Shown: one piece after another, positions 7,201 through 14,372 of the stretch
Layout: every line of letters begins with the position of its first letter
Numbering within the stretch: position 1 is the stretch's first letter
Source of the DNA: DATNBT01 sp964579765
GTDB lineage: Bacteria > Acidobacteriota > Vicinamibacteria > Vicinamibacterales > CAVVIG01
DNA length: 16,117 nucleotides
Assembly (NCBI GenBank): GCA_964579765.1
Contig: CAZOIK010000019.1
Coordinates: forward strand, 1-16,117
Direction of reading: 5' to 3'
The notes under the pieces: model-generated
Database searches by the model: none
Seen by the model: the letters and a program-made list of their open reading frames with translations, nothing else
Told to the model about the DNA's origin: nothing
Program-made: the position numbers and the translations under genes

Positions 7201-9228
7201 GTGAAGAAGGCCCTTCTCCTCATGTCGATTCTCGGAAGCACAGCGTGCGGGCGATCGTCGCCCGCGCCCGCGGTGGCCGCGCCGGCGCCGGCGCCAGCCG
7301 ACCGCAAATACCTGCTCGAACGGGTGGACGACGCGGCGGTGGTGCAGGTGTATGCGGACGGGTTCGCCAGTCTGCCGGTCAGGGACAAGGTGCTCCTCTG
7401 GCACCTCTACCAGGCCGCGCTGGCCGGCCGCGACATCTTCTACGACCAGCGCTACGCGCACGGCCTCGAGATGCGCGACGTCCTCGAAGCGATCGTGTCG
7501 CACAAGGCGGCCGTCGATCCGGCCACCTTTGCGGAGATCGATCGCTACACGAAGCTCTTCTGGCTGAACTCGGGGCCCTACAACAACCTGACGGCGAGAA
7601 AGTTCGTGCTGACGTGCACGCCGCAGGCGTTCGCCGCGGCCGCACGGGCAGCGCAGCAGGCCGGCGCCGCGTTTCCGCTGCAGCACGGCGAGCGCCTCGA
7701 CCAGATGCTCGCGCGGCTGCAGCCGCTGTTCTTCGATCCCGACGTCGATCCGATGGTGACGAACAAGACGCCGCCGAAGGGGCAGGACATCCTCGCATCG
7801 AGCGCCAACAACCTGTACGTGGGCGTGTCGATGAAGGACCTCGAGCATTACCACGAGTCGCATCCGCTCAACTCCCGGCTGGTCAAGACGAACGGCGCGA
7901 TCGCCGAAGAAGTGTATCGAATCGGCGGCCGGTACAGCGGTCAGATTGCCGAGATCGTCCGGCATCTCGAGGCGGCGAAGCCGTTCGCGACCGAAGCCAT
8001 GCAGAGGGCGCTCGACGCCCTGATCCGCTTCTACACGACGGGCGACACCGCCGATCGCGAGGCGTACGACATCGCGTGGGTGCAGGACAAGGCGTCGCCG
8101 GTGGACACGATCAACGGCTTCATCGAGGTCTATCTCGACGCGCGGGGGATCAAGGGCGCCTGGGAAGGCCTCGTCTTCTACGTGAACCGTGAGAAGACGT
8201 CCGAGATTCAGAAGATTGCCGCCAACGCGCAGTGGTTCGAAGACCACATGCCGTGGGATCCGAAATACCGGAAGCCGGGCGTCAAGGGCATCACCGCCAA
8301 CGCCATCGACGTCGTCATCGAAACCGGCGATTCCGGGCCCATTACGCCGGTGGGCATCAACCTGCCGAACGACCAGACGATTCGCGAGCACTACGGCAGC
8401 AAGTCGGTGTCGCTCTCGAACGTCAACGAGGCGTACGACAAGTCAACGCTGCCCGAGTTCCGCAGCGAGTTCTCGTGGACGCCCGAGGAGGCCGCGCGCG
8501 CCGAGAGATGGAACGCGTTCGCCGGCGAGCTGACGACCAACATGCACGAGGTCATCGGGCACGCGTCGGGCAAGGTCGCCGAGCACGTGAAGGGCAGCCC
8601 GCAGTCGGCGCTCAAGGAGCAGTACTCGGCGCTCGAGGAATCGCGCGCCGATCTGGTGGCCCTCTACTTCCTGCCGGATCCGAAGCTGGTCGAGATCGGC
8701 CTCGTGAAGAAGGAAGATCAGCACGACGTCGTCCTCGCCGAGTACGAGAACTACGCGCGGAACGCGCTCGTGCAGCTCCGGCGCGTCCGCCACGGCACGC
8801 AGCTCGAAGAAGACCACATGCGCAACCGGCAGATGATCGTCGCGTGGCTCATGGCGAACACGAAGGCGATTGACGTCAGAATGCGCGACGGCAAGACCTA
8901 CTACGTCATGACGGATGCGGCGGCGTTTCGCGACGGCGTCGGCAGGCTGCTTGCCGACGTGCAGCGCATCAAGGCGGAAGGCGATTACGACGCGGCCCGC
9001 CGCCTCTTCGAGCAGTACGGCGTGCATTTCGACGCGACGCTGCGCGACGAAGTGGTCGCCCGCGTGGACAGGCTGCACCTGCCGTCCTACACCGGTTTCG
9101 TCATGCCGACGCTCGAGCCCGTCACCGGCGCCGACGGCGCGATCGCGGACGTGAAGATCTCCTACCGGCAGGATCTGACCGCACAGATGCTCGAGTACTC
9201 GGCCGCGACGCGGAGCTTTCGGCAGTAG
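7201..9228 (+). CDS. M49 dipeptidyl peptidase III, probable lipoprotein
   Basis: A 675-residue zinc metallopeptidase that removes dipeptides from short peptides. The M49 zinc motif HExxxH is present as HEVIGH (449-454), with catalytic Glu450 and ligands His449 and His454. The second motif EESRAD (479-484) supplies the third ligand, Glu480, and matches the family's EECRAD. The N terminus has a KK pair, a hydrophobic stretch, then Cys16 in STAC and a proline/alanine linker (PAPAVAAPAPAPA, 21-33). That is the layout of an exported lipoprotein, although Ser at -3 makes the lipobox weak. Well-studied M49 enzymes are cytosolic, so a membrane-anchored periplasmic form is unusual. The GTG at 7201 is 4 bases after the ribonuclease stop, with no clear Shine-Dalgarno site. 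The next gene follows after 5 bases. Together with DPP IV it suggests stepwise peptide breakdown outside the cytoplasm. Confidence 0.88.
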   Translation: MKKALLLMSILGSTACGRSSPAPAVAAPAPAPADRKYLLERVDDAAVVQVYADGFASLPVRDKVLLWHLYQAALAGRDIFYDQRYAHGLEMRDVLEAIVSHKAAVDPATFAEIDRYTKLFWLNSGPYNNLTARKFVLTCTPQAFAAAARAAQQAGAAFPLQHGERLDQMLARLQPLFFDPDVDPMVTNKTPPKGQDILASSANNLYVGVSMKDLEHYHESHPLNSRLVKTNGAIAEEVYRIGGRYSGQIAEIVRHLEAAKPFATEAMQRALDALIRFYTTGDTADREAYDIAWVQDKASPVDTINGFIEVYLDARGIKGAWEGLVFYVNREKTSEIQKIAANAQWFEDHMPWDPKYRKPGVKGITANAIDVVIETGDSGPITPVGINLPNDQTIREHYGSKSVSLSNVNEAYDKSTLPEFRSEFSWTPEEAARAERWNAFAGELTTNMHEVIGHASGKVAEHVKGSPQSALKEQYSALEESRADLVALYFLPDPKLVEIGLVKKEDQHDVVLAEYENYARNALVQLRRVRHGTQLEEDHMRNRQMIVAWLMANTKAIDVRMRDGKTYYVMTDAAAFRDGVGRLLADVQRIKAEGDYDAARRLFEQYGVHFDATLRDEVVARVDRLHLPSYTGFVMPTLEPVTGADGAIADVKISYRQDLTAQMLEYSAATRSFRQ

Positions 9229-9233
9229 CCTCG

Positions 9234-10418
9234 ATGGTCCGGCGGCCGTTCTCGTCGCGCGTGCCGTCGGAGCTCGGAACCAATCGCCTGGCGCGTGCGA
9301 TTGCCGCGGCCAGAGCGGCCGGCCGGCCGCTGGTTGACCTCACGCTCTCCAATCCCACGCGCGCCGGCTTCGACTATCCCGACTACCTGCTGTCGGCGCT
9401 CGCCGACGCGCGCGGCCTCAAATACGATCCGGCGCCCTTCGGCCTGATCGCGGCCCGTCAGGCCGTGGCGCGCGACTACGCGCGCCGGGGAATCACCGTC
9501 TCTCCGGATTGCATCGCGTTGACGGCGAGCACGAGCGAGGCGTATTCGCTGCTGTTCAAGCTGCTCGCCGATCCCGGCGACGAGGTGCTCGCGCCAAAGC
9601 CGAGCTATCCACTGTTCGACCACCTGGCCCGGCTCGACGCGCTCCGGATGACGACGTACGACCTCGAGTACCACGACGGATGGAGCATCGACATCGACAG
9701 CGTCGAGCGGGCGATGTCCGATCGCACGCGGGTCCTGCTGCTGGTCACACCGAACAACCCCACCGGCTCGTTCGTGTCGCGCGCCGAGCTGAAGCGCCTC
9801 GAGGCACTCTGCGCCGAGCGTGACGTGGCGATCGTCGCGGACGAAGTGTTCGCGGATTATCAGGTGCGGCCGGGCGCCTGTGTGGACGCGGGTCGCGTGC
9901 TCGACGCGCGCGCGGGACTGGTCTTCAGCCTCGGCGGCCTGTCGAAGTCTGTCGGCCTGCCGCAGGTGAAACTGGGCTGGATCGCGGCCGCGGGCGACGC
10001 CGCGTGCGTCGGCGACGCGCTGCAGCGCCTGGAGCTGGTGTGCGACACCTATCTGTCGGTGTCAACGCCCGTGCAGGCCGCGGCGGCCGAGCTGCTGACG
10101 CGCGGCGCCGCGGTGCGCAAGCAGATTCAGTCGCGCATCGCGGCCAACTACCGCGCCCTTGCGGAGCGCGTCGAGGCCGTGCCGTCGTGCACGCTGCTCG
10201 CGGCCGACGGGGGCTGGTATGCCGTGGTGCAGGTGCCGACGCTCGAGTCGGAAGAGGATCTCGTCGTGTCGCTCGTGGACGAGGGCGTCGTCGTGCACCC
10301 GGGGTACTTTTTCGACTTCCCGCGCGAGTCGTATCTCATCGTCAGCCTGCTGCCGCCGGAGCGCGACGTCGCGGACGGCGCCGCTGTCGTGCTGGGCCAC
10401 GTCGAGCGCACGTTGTGA
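9234..10418 (+). CDS. Fold-type I (class I/II) PLP aminotransferase
   Basis: A 394-residue cytosolic aminotransferase of the aspartate aminotransferase superfamily. NNPTG (174-178) with Asn175, the ADEVFADY segment with Asp203 (pairs with the pyridine nitrogen) and Tyr209, and the PLP lysine Lys238 in SLGGLSKSVGLP are all visible. The N-terminal LTLSNPT segment (36-42) is the substrate-entry strand. In most relatives a C-terminal VRLSF-type strand carries the arginine that binds the substrate carboxylate. Here the matching strand reads YLIVSLL (367-373), with Ile at that place. Substrate is therefore uncertain; alanine- or aromatic-type transamination is a guess. The ATG at 9234 follows the DPP III stop by 5 bases, and the gene ends in a GTGA overlap with malQ, so the two are probably translated together. 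Confidence 0.88.
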   Translation: MVRRPFSSRVPSELGTNRLARAIAAARAAGRPLVDLTLSNPTRAGFDYPDYLLSALADARGLKYDPAPFGLIAARQAVARDYARRGITVSPDCIALTASTSEAYSLLFKLLADPGDEVLAPKPSYPLFDHLARLDALRMTTYDLEYHDGWSIDIDSVERAMSDRTRVLLLVTPNNPTGSFVSRAELKRLEALCAERDVAIVADEVFADYQVRPGACVDAGRVLDARAGLVFSLGGLSKSVGLPQVKLGWIAAAGDAACVGDALQRLELVCDTYLSVSTPVQAAAAELLTRGAAVRKQIQSRIAANYRALAERVEAVPSCTLLAADGGWYAVVQVPTLESEEDLVVSLVDEGVVVHPGYFFDFPRESYLIVSLLPPERDVADGAAVVLGHVERTL

Positions 10419-11971
10419 CGTCCGCGCGGCGCCGATCGGGCGTACTGCTCCCGCTGTTTTCGGCGCCGAGCGAACGGAGCTGGGGCATCGGCGACATCGG
10501 CGACGTACGGCACGTCGTCGCGTGGCTCGCCGCGGCCGGGCAGCGCGTCTGGCAGCTGCTGCCGATCAACGAGATGGCGCCGAGCGAGCAGTCGCCGTAC
10601 TCGGCCATCAGCGCGATGGCCATCGACCCAATCTATCTCGACGTGGGCGCCGTCCCGGACTGCGCGGCGATGCGGGCCGAAGAATCGCTGTCGCACGAAG
10701 ATGCCGCGGAGCTCGAGCGCGCGCGTCGATCGCCCGTCGTGCGGTACGCCGCCGTCCGGCGGCTGAAAGAACAGGTGCTTCGCGCCGCCTGCGAGCGCTT
10801 CGTGGACAGCGAAATCCGCGTCGGGACCGAGCGTGCCGGTGCGTTCGCACAATTCCTGGCCGAGCAGTCGTGGTGGATTGACGAGTACGCGCTCTTCAGG
10901 GCGCTGCACGTGAGCGAGGGCGAGCGTCCCTGGTTCTCGTGGCCCGAGACGCTGCGCGCGCGCGATCCGAAGGCGCTGGCGGAGGCGCGCTACACGTTCG
11001 CGCACGAAATCCTGTTCCGGCAGTATCTCCAGTGGGTCGCGCACGCGCAGTGGACGAAGGCGCGCGCGGCCGCGGCTGCGGCCGGCGTCGCGTTGTTCGG
11101 GGATCTGCCGTTCATGGTGGACGGCGACAGCGCCGACGTCTGGGCGCGGCCGGAGCAGTTCCTGCTCGACGCGTCGCTCGGCGCGCCGCCCGACGCCTTC
11201 AGCGACACGGGCCAGGACTGGGGCATGCCGGTCTACCGATGGGACGTGGTCGCGCAGGACGACTTCGGCTGGCTGCGCGAACGCGCGCGGCGAAGCCGCG
11301 ATCTCTACGACGGCTGCCGGGTCGATCATCTCGTCGGCTTCTACCGGACGTACGCGCGGCCGCGAAACGGCGACCCGCCGTTCTTCACGCCGGAACGCGA
11401 GCCGGATCAGGTGGCCCTCGGCGAGCGCGTCGTCGGCATCTTCACCGAAGGCGGCGGCGACGTCATCGCCGAAGACCTCGGCGTCGTTCCCGACTTCGTG
11501 CGCGCGTCGCTGGCGCGGCTCGGCGTGCCGGGGTTCCGCGTGTTCCGGTGGGAACGCCACTGGCACGTGGCCGATCAGCCGTTCATCGACCCGTCGGACT
11601 ACCCGATCGTCTCGGTGGCGACGTCAGGCACCCACGACACCGAGACGGCGCTCGCGTGGTGGGACGGCGCGTCCGAGAACGATCGGCGGCAGGTGAAAGT
11701 GCTGCCGACGATGACGCGCGTGCTGGGAACGCGTGCGGACGTCGATCGCGACGCGCTGCTCGAGGTGCTGGCGGCGTCGGCGTCCGAACTGGTGCTGTTT
11801 CCGGTGCAGGACGTCTTCGGCTGGCGCGATCGGATCAACCAGCCGGGCACGGTTGACGAGCGCAACTGGACCTTCCGCTTGCCGTGGCCCTCCGATCGAC
11901 TCGATAGCGGAATCGCGCGCGAGCGTCAAGAGACGCTCGCGCGATGGTCGCAGCAGTACGGCCGACTATAA
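10415..11971 (+). CDS. malQ: 4-alpha-glucanotransferase (amylomaltase, GH77)
   Basis: A 518-residue GH77 enzyme that moves alpha-1,4-glucan segments between maltooligosaccharides and releases glucose; cytosolic, in maltodextrin and glycogen metabolism. RRRSGVLLPLFS near the N terminus and the SWGIGDIGD segment (22-30) are typical. The nucleophile is Asp304 in CRVDHLVGFYR, the acid/base Glu353 in IAEDLGVVP, and the third carboxylate Asp408 in SGTHDTETA. The family signature INQPGT is at 474-479. Length is normal for the compact bacterial type. The GTG at 10415 is set by the N-terminal homology and overlaps the aminotransferase stop (GTGA). No other glycogen or maltose gene lies in the window. 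Its 3' end carries a 12-bp hairpin, and its stop codon lies inside the promoter box of the next gene. Confidence 0.94.
   Translation: MTSARRRSGVLLPLFSAPSERSWGIGDIGDVRHVVAWLAAAGQRVWQLLPINEMAPSEQSPYSAISAMAIDPIYLDVGAVPDCAAMRAEESLSHEDAAELERARRSPVVRYAAVRRLKEQVLRAACERFVDSEIRVGTERAGAFAQFLAEQSWWIDEYALFRALHVSEGERPWFSWPETLRARDPKALAEARYTFAHEILFRQYLQWVAHAQWTKARAAAAAAGVALFGDLPFMVDGDSADVWARPEQFLLDASLGAPPDAFSDTGQDWGMPVYRWDVVAQDDFGWLRERARRSRDLYDGCRVDHLVGFYRTYARPRNGDPPFFTPEREPDQVALGERVVGIFTEGGGDVIAEDLGVVPDFVRASLARLGVPGFRVFRWERHWHVADQPFIDPSDYPIVSVATSGTHDTETALAWWDGASENDRRQVKVLPTMTRVLGTRADVDRDALLEVLAASASELVLFPVQDVFGWRDRINQPGTVDERNWTFRLPWPSDRLDSGIARERQETLARWSQQYGRL
11916..11943. other. Perfect 12-bp hairpin in the 3' end of malQ
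   Basis: Arms CGCGCGAGCGTC (11916-11927) and GACGCTCGCGCG (11932-11943) are exact reverse complements around the 4-base loop AAGA. The element lies wholly within the malQ coding sequence, ending 26 bases before the end of its stop codon. It is very GC-rich but is not followed by a T-run, so it is not a standard intrinsic terminator. It could shield or end the malQ mRNA, or insulate the TATAAT box 24 bases downstream from transcription coming from malQ. Chance is possible in such GC-rich DNA, but a 12-bp perfect stem with a tetraloop at this place is notable. Confidence 0.5.
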
Positions 11972-11972
11972 T
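11967..11972 (+). promoter_or_regulatory. -10 box for a probably leaderless DUF1015-serC mRNA
   Basis: A perfect TATAAT overlaps the malQ stop codon (TAA at 11969-11971) and ends 6 bases before the ATG at 11979. Transcription starting 6-7 bases below the box would begin at or beside the A of the start codon. No Shine-Dalgarno sequence lies in the 6 bases between. No good TTGACA-like box is visible about 17 bases upstream. AT-rich hexamers are rare in this window, which makes the placement more convincing. Confidence 0.65.
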
Positions 11973-11978
11973 TTCCGG

Positions 11979-13178
11979 ATGGCCTCGCTTCGTCCGTTCC
12001 GCGCCCTTCGCCCGGCGCCGCAGGACGCGGCCGCGATTGCCGCCGTCCCGTACGACGTCGTCAGCACGGACGAGGCCCGTGCGCTCGCCGGCGACAACCC
12101 GCTCAGCTTCCTTCGCGTGTCCCGCGCCGAGATCGAGATGCCGGCGGGCACGGATCCGTACTCGCCTGCCGTCTACGAGCGCGCGGCAGCGAACTTCAGG
12201 ACGCTGCGCGAGCGCTCGCTCGTGCTCGAGGACGCGCCGTCGGTGTACTTCTACCGGCTGCGGATGGGCGGGCACGAGCAGACCGGGCTGGCGGCGTGCT
12301 GGTCGCTCGACGAGTACGACCACGACGTCATCAAGAAACACGAGAAGACGCGTCGCGACAAGGAAGACGATCGGACGCGCCACATGATCGCGCTCGGCGC
12401 GCAGACCGGGCCGGTGTTTCTGACCTACCCGGCGTCGCATGCCGTTGACGGGATTGCCGGCCTGGTCACGGAGGGCGAGCCGCTGATCGACGTCGAGGCC
12501 GCGGACGGCGTCCGCCACACGCTGTGGAGAGTGGGCGGCGCGGACGGCGCCGCGCTCGTGACGGCGTTCGCCGGAGTCCGCACGCTCTACATCGCCGACG
12601 GTCATCATCGCGCCGCCAGCGCGGCGCGTGCGCGCGACCATCTCAAGGGCGCCGGCGAGTCGTCGAGCTTTCTCGCGGTCGCCTTTCCGCACGATCAGGT
12701 GCAGATCCTCCCGTACAACCGCGTCGTGAAGGATCTCGGCGCGCTGTCGTCGGAGGCATTCGATCGGGCCGTGCGCGAGCGGTTCGACGTGCAGGACGGA
12801 CCGGCGGCGCCTGCCCGGCGCGGCGACATCTCGATGTACTTCGGCGGCCGCTGGCAGACGCTGCGCCCGCGGACGAAGCCGCCGGCGGACGCGATTTCGT
12901 CGCTCGACGTCAGCGTCCTGGAGGATCAGCTGCTGGCGCCCGTGCTCGGCATCGCGGACGTCCGGACCGACAAGCGCATCGACTTCGTGGGCGGTGCCCG
13001 CGGGACCCGCGCGCTCGAACAGGCCGTGGACGCCGGGGCCGCGGCGGTCGCGTTTTCTCTTTTTCCCGTCAGCGTGTCCGACTTGATGGCCGTGTCCGAC
13101 GCCGGTGCGATCATGCCGCCGAAGAGCACGTGGTTCGAGCCGAAGCTGCGCGACGGCCTTCTCATTCACCTCATATGA
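11979..13178 (+). CDS. DUF1015 family protein, linked to serC
   Basis: A 399-residue cytosolic protein of the DUF1015 family, whose biochemical role is not established to my knowledge. Family features seen are the N-terminal RPFRALRP and VPYDVVST (23-30), a charged HEKTRRDKEDDRTRH block (121-135), YIADGHHRAAS (204-214), and the C-terminal MPPKSTWFEPKL (379-390). IADGHHR followed by an alanine-rich helix resembles the DGHHR box of ParB/sulfiredoxin-fold proteins, some of which are free-serine kinases. The ATG at 11979 follows a TATAAT box by 6 bases and begins the conserved N terminus. The gene overlaps serC (ATGA), so co-translation and a part in serine or phosphoserine metabolism are likely. 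That role is inference from linkage; no catalytic residue has been proved here. Confidence 0.88.
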   Translation: MASLRPFRALRPAPQDAAAIAAVPYDVVSTDEARALAGDNPLSFLRVSRAEIEMPAGTDPYSPAVYERAAANFRTLRERSLVLEDAPSVYFYRLRMGGHEQTGLAACWSLDEYDHDVIKKHEKTRRDKEDDRTRHMIALGAQTGPVFLTYPASHAVDGIAGLVTEGEPLIDVEAADGVRHTLWRVGGADGAALVTAFAGVRTLYIADGHHRAASAARARDHLKGAGESSSFLAVAFPHDQVQILPYNRVVKDLGALSSEAFDRAVRERFDVQDGPAAPARRGDISMYFGGRWQTLRPRTKPPADAISSLDVSVLEDQLLAPVLGIADVRTDKRIDFVGGARGTRALEQAVDAGAAAVAFSLFPVSVSDLMAVSDAGAIMPPKSTWFEPKLRDGLLIHLI

Positions 13179-14275
13179 CAACGGTTCACCGTGTGTTCAA
13201 CTTCGCCGCCGGTCCGGCGGTGATGCCCGTTCCCGTGCTCGAGCAGATGCAGCGCGACCTGCTGGCGCTTCCAGGCGTCGGCATGTCGATTTTCGAGATC
13301 AGCCATCGATCGAAGACGTTCGAGTCGATTCTCGCGCAGGCCGAATCGGACATCCGGACGCATTCGGCCCTGCCGTCCAACTATCGCGTCCTGGTCCTCC
13401 AGGGCGGCGCGAGCCTGCAGTTCTCGATGGTGCCGATGAACCTGCTCGGCGCCAACGAGGTCGCCGACTACATCGACACCGGTTCCTGGGCCGTCAAGGC
13501 GATCAAGGAAGCGCAGAAGGTCGGCCGCGTCAACGTCGCGGCCTCGACGAAGGCGGACAACTACAACCGCATTCCGTCGCCGTCCGAGATCGCGCTCACC
13601 ACGGGCGCGGCGTACGTGCACATGACGTCGAACAACACGATCGAGGGCACCGAGTGGAAGGCGCTGCCCGAGACAGGCGGCGCGCCGCTCGTCAGCGACA
13701 CGTCGTCCGACATGTTCAGCCGTCCGATCGACATCGCGAAGCACGCGCTCGTCTACGCCGGCGCGCAGAAGAATCTCGGTCCAGCGGGGCTGACCATCGT
13801 CATCGTCCGTGAAGACCTGCTCGAGCGCTCCACGGCGCGCACCGCGACGCTGCCGACGATGCTGAACTATGCGGTGCATGCGGAGAACAAGTCGCTGTAC
13901 AACACGCCGCCGGCCGTCGCCGTGTATGCGACCGGGCTCGTGATGAAGTGGCTGATCGCGCGGGGCGGGCTGGCCGCGATGGGCGCCGTCAACGAGCGGA
14001 AGGCCGCCAAGCTCTATGGGGAGATCGACCGCAGCGGCTTCTATCGCGGCACGGCCGCGAAGGAGAGCCGCTCGCTGATGAACGTCACGTTCAGGCTCGC
14101 GAGCGAGGAGCTCGAGGCGCTGTTCGTCAAGGAGTCCACGGCGGCGGGTCTCGACGGGCTCAAGGGCCACCGCGCCGTCGGCGGCATGCGCGCGTCGATC
14201 TACAACGCCTTTCCCGAGGCGGGTGTCGATGCGCTGGTCGCGTTCATGCGCGACTTCGAGCGCGCGCACGGATGA
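13175..14275 (+). CDS. serC: Phosphoserine aminotransferase
   Basis: A 366-residue fold-type I PLP enzyme that transaminates 3-phosphohydroxypyruvate with glutamate to give O-phosphoserine, the second step of serine synthesis; the same fold can act in PLP synthesis. The N terminus VFNFAAGPAVMP (7-18) is diagnostic. EISHRSK (41-47) binds substrate phosphate, SNNTIEGT (152-159) is the family motif, and the PLP lysine is Lys199 in YAGAQKNLGPAG. The C-terminal part keeps the phosphate-binding KGHRAVGGMRAS segment. Length matches the family at about 360. The ATG at 13175 overlaps the DUF1015 stop, with no separate Shine-Dalgarno site, so translation probably depends on the gene before it. Neither serA nor serB is visible in the window. 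Confidence 0.95.
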   Translation: MTTVHRVFNFAAGPAVMPVPVLEQMQRDLLALPGVGMSIFEISHRSKTFESILAQAESDIRTHSALPSNYRVLVLQGGASLQFSMVPMNLLGANEVADYIDTGSWAVKAIKEAQKVGRVNVAASTKADNYNRIPSPSEIALTTGAAYVHMTSNNTIEGTEWKALPETGGAPLVSDTSSDMFSRPIDIAKHALVYAGAQKNLGPAGLTIVIVREDLLERSTARTATLPTMLNYAVHAENKSLYNTPPAVAVYATGLVMKWLIARGGLAAMGAVNERKAAKLYGEIDRSGFYRGTAAKESRSLMNVTFRLASEELEALFVKESTAAGLDGLKGHRAVGGMRASIYNAFPEAGVDALVAFMRDFERAHG

Positions 14276-14301
14276 CGGAAACCCGGCACATGTGCATGGT
14301 T

Positions 14302-14320
14302 TCTCGCGCTCCCTGCGAGA
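14302..14320. repeat. Inverted repeat just upstream of the desaturase -10 box
   Basis: Perfect 6-bp arms TCTCGC (14302-14307) and GCGAGA (14315-14320) flank a 7-base spacer. The element lies between the serC stop and the TATAAT at 14334, where a -35 region would be. It could be an operator for a dimeric regulator or a weak hairpin ending the serC mRNA. No T-run follows, which favours the operator reading. The arms are short, so chance is not excluded. Confidence 0.35.
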
Positions 14321-14333
14321 TCGACGAGCGCGT

Positions 14334-14339
14334 TATAAT
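14334..14339 (+). promoter_or_regulatory. -10 box of the desaturase promoter
   Basis: A perfect TATAAT lies in the 97-base gap between serC and the desaturase, 33 bases before the GTG at 14373. This would give a leader of roughly 25-28 bases that includes a Shine-Dalgarno site. No good -35 hexamer is seen 16-18 bases upstream (that stretch reads CCCTGC), so an activator may be needed. The spacing to the start codon contrasts with the two 6-7 base placements elsewhere in the window. Confidence 0.65.
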
Positions 14340-14362
14340 CACCCGTCTCATCGGCGCTCACC

Positions 14363-14367
14363 GGAGG
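14363..14367 (+). promoter_or_regulatory. Shine-Dalgarno site that sets the desaturase start
   Basis: GGAGG is followed by 5 bases and then the GTG at 14373. It is the clearest ribosome site in the window and fixes this GTG as the start, ahead of the first transmembrane segment. Confidence 0.8.
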
Positions 14368-14372
14368 ACCTC

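Noticed and set aside
9314..9327. The 14-bp palindrome AGCGGCCGGCCGCT.
   Set aside because: It lies early in the aminotransferase coding region and is explained by Ala-Gly-Arg-Pro codons in GC-rich DNA. It has no loop, and nothing nearby suggests a site.
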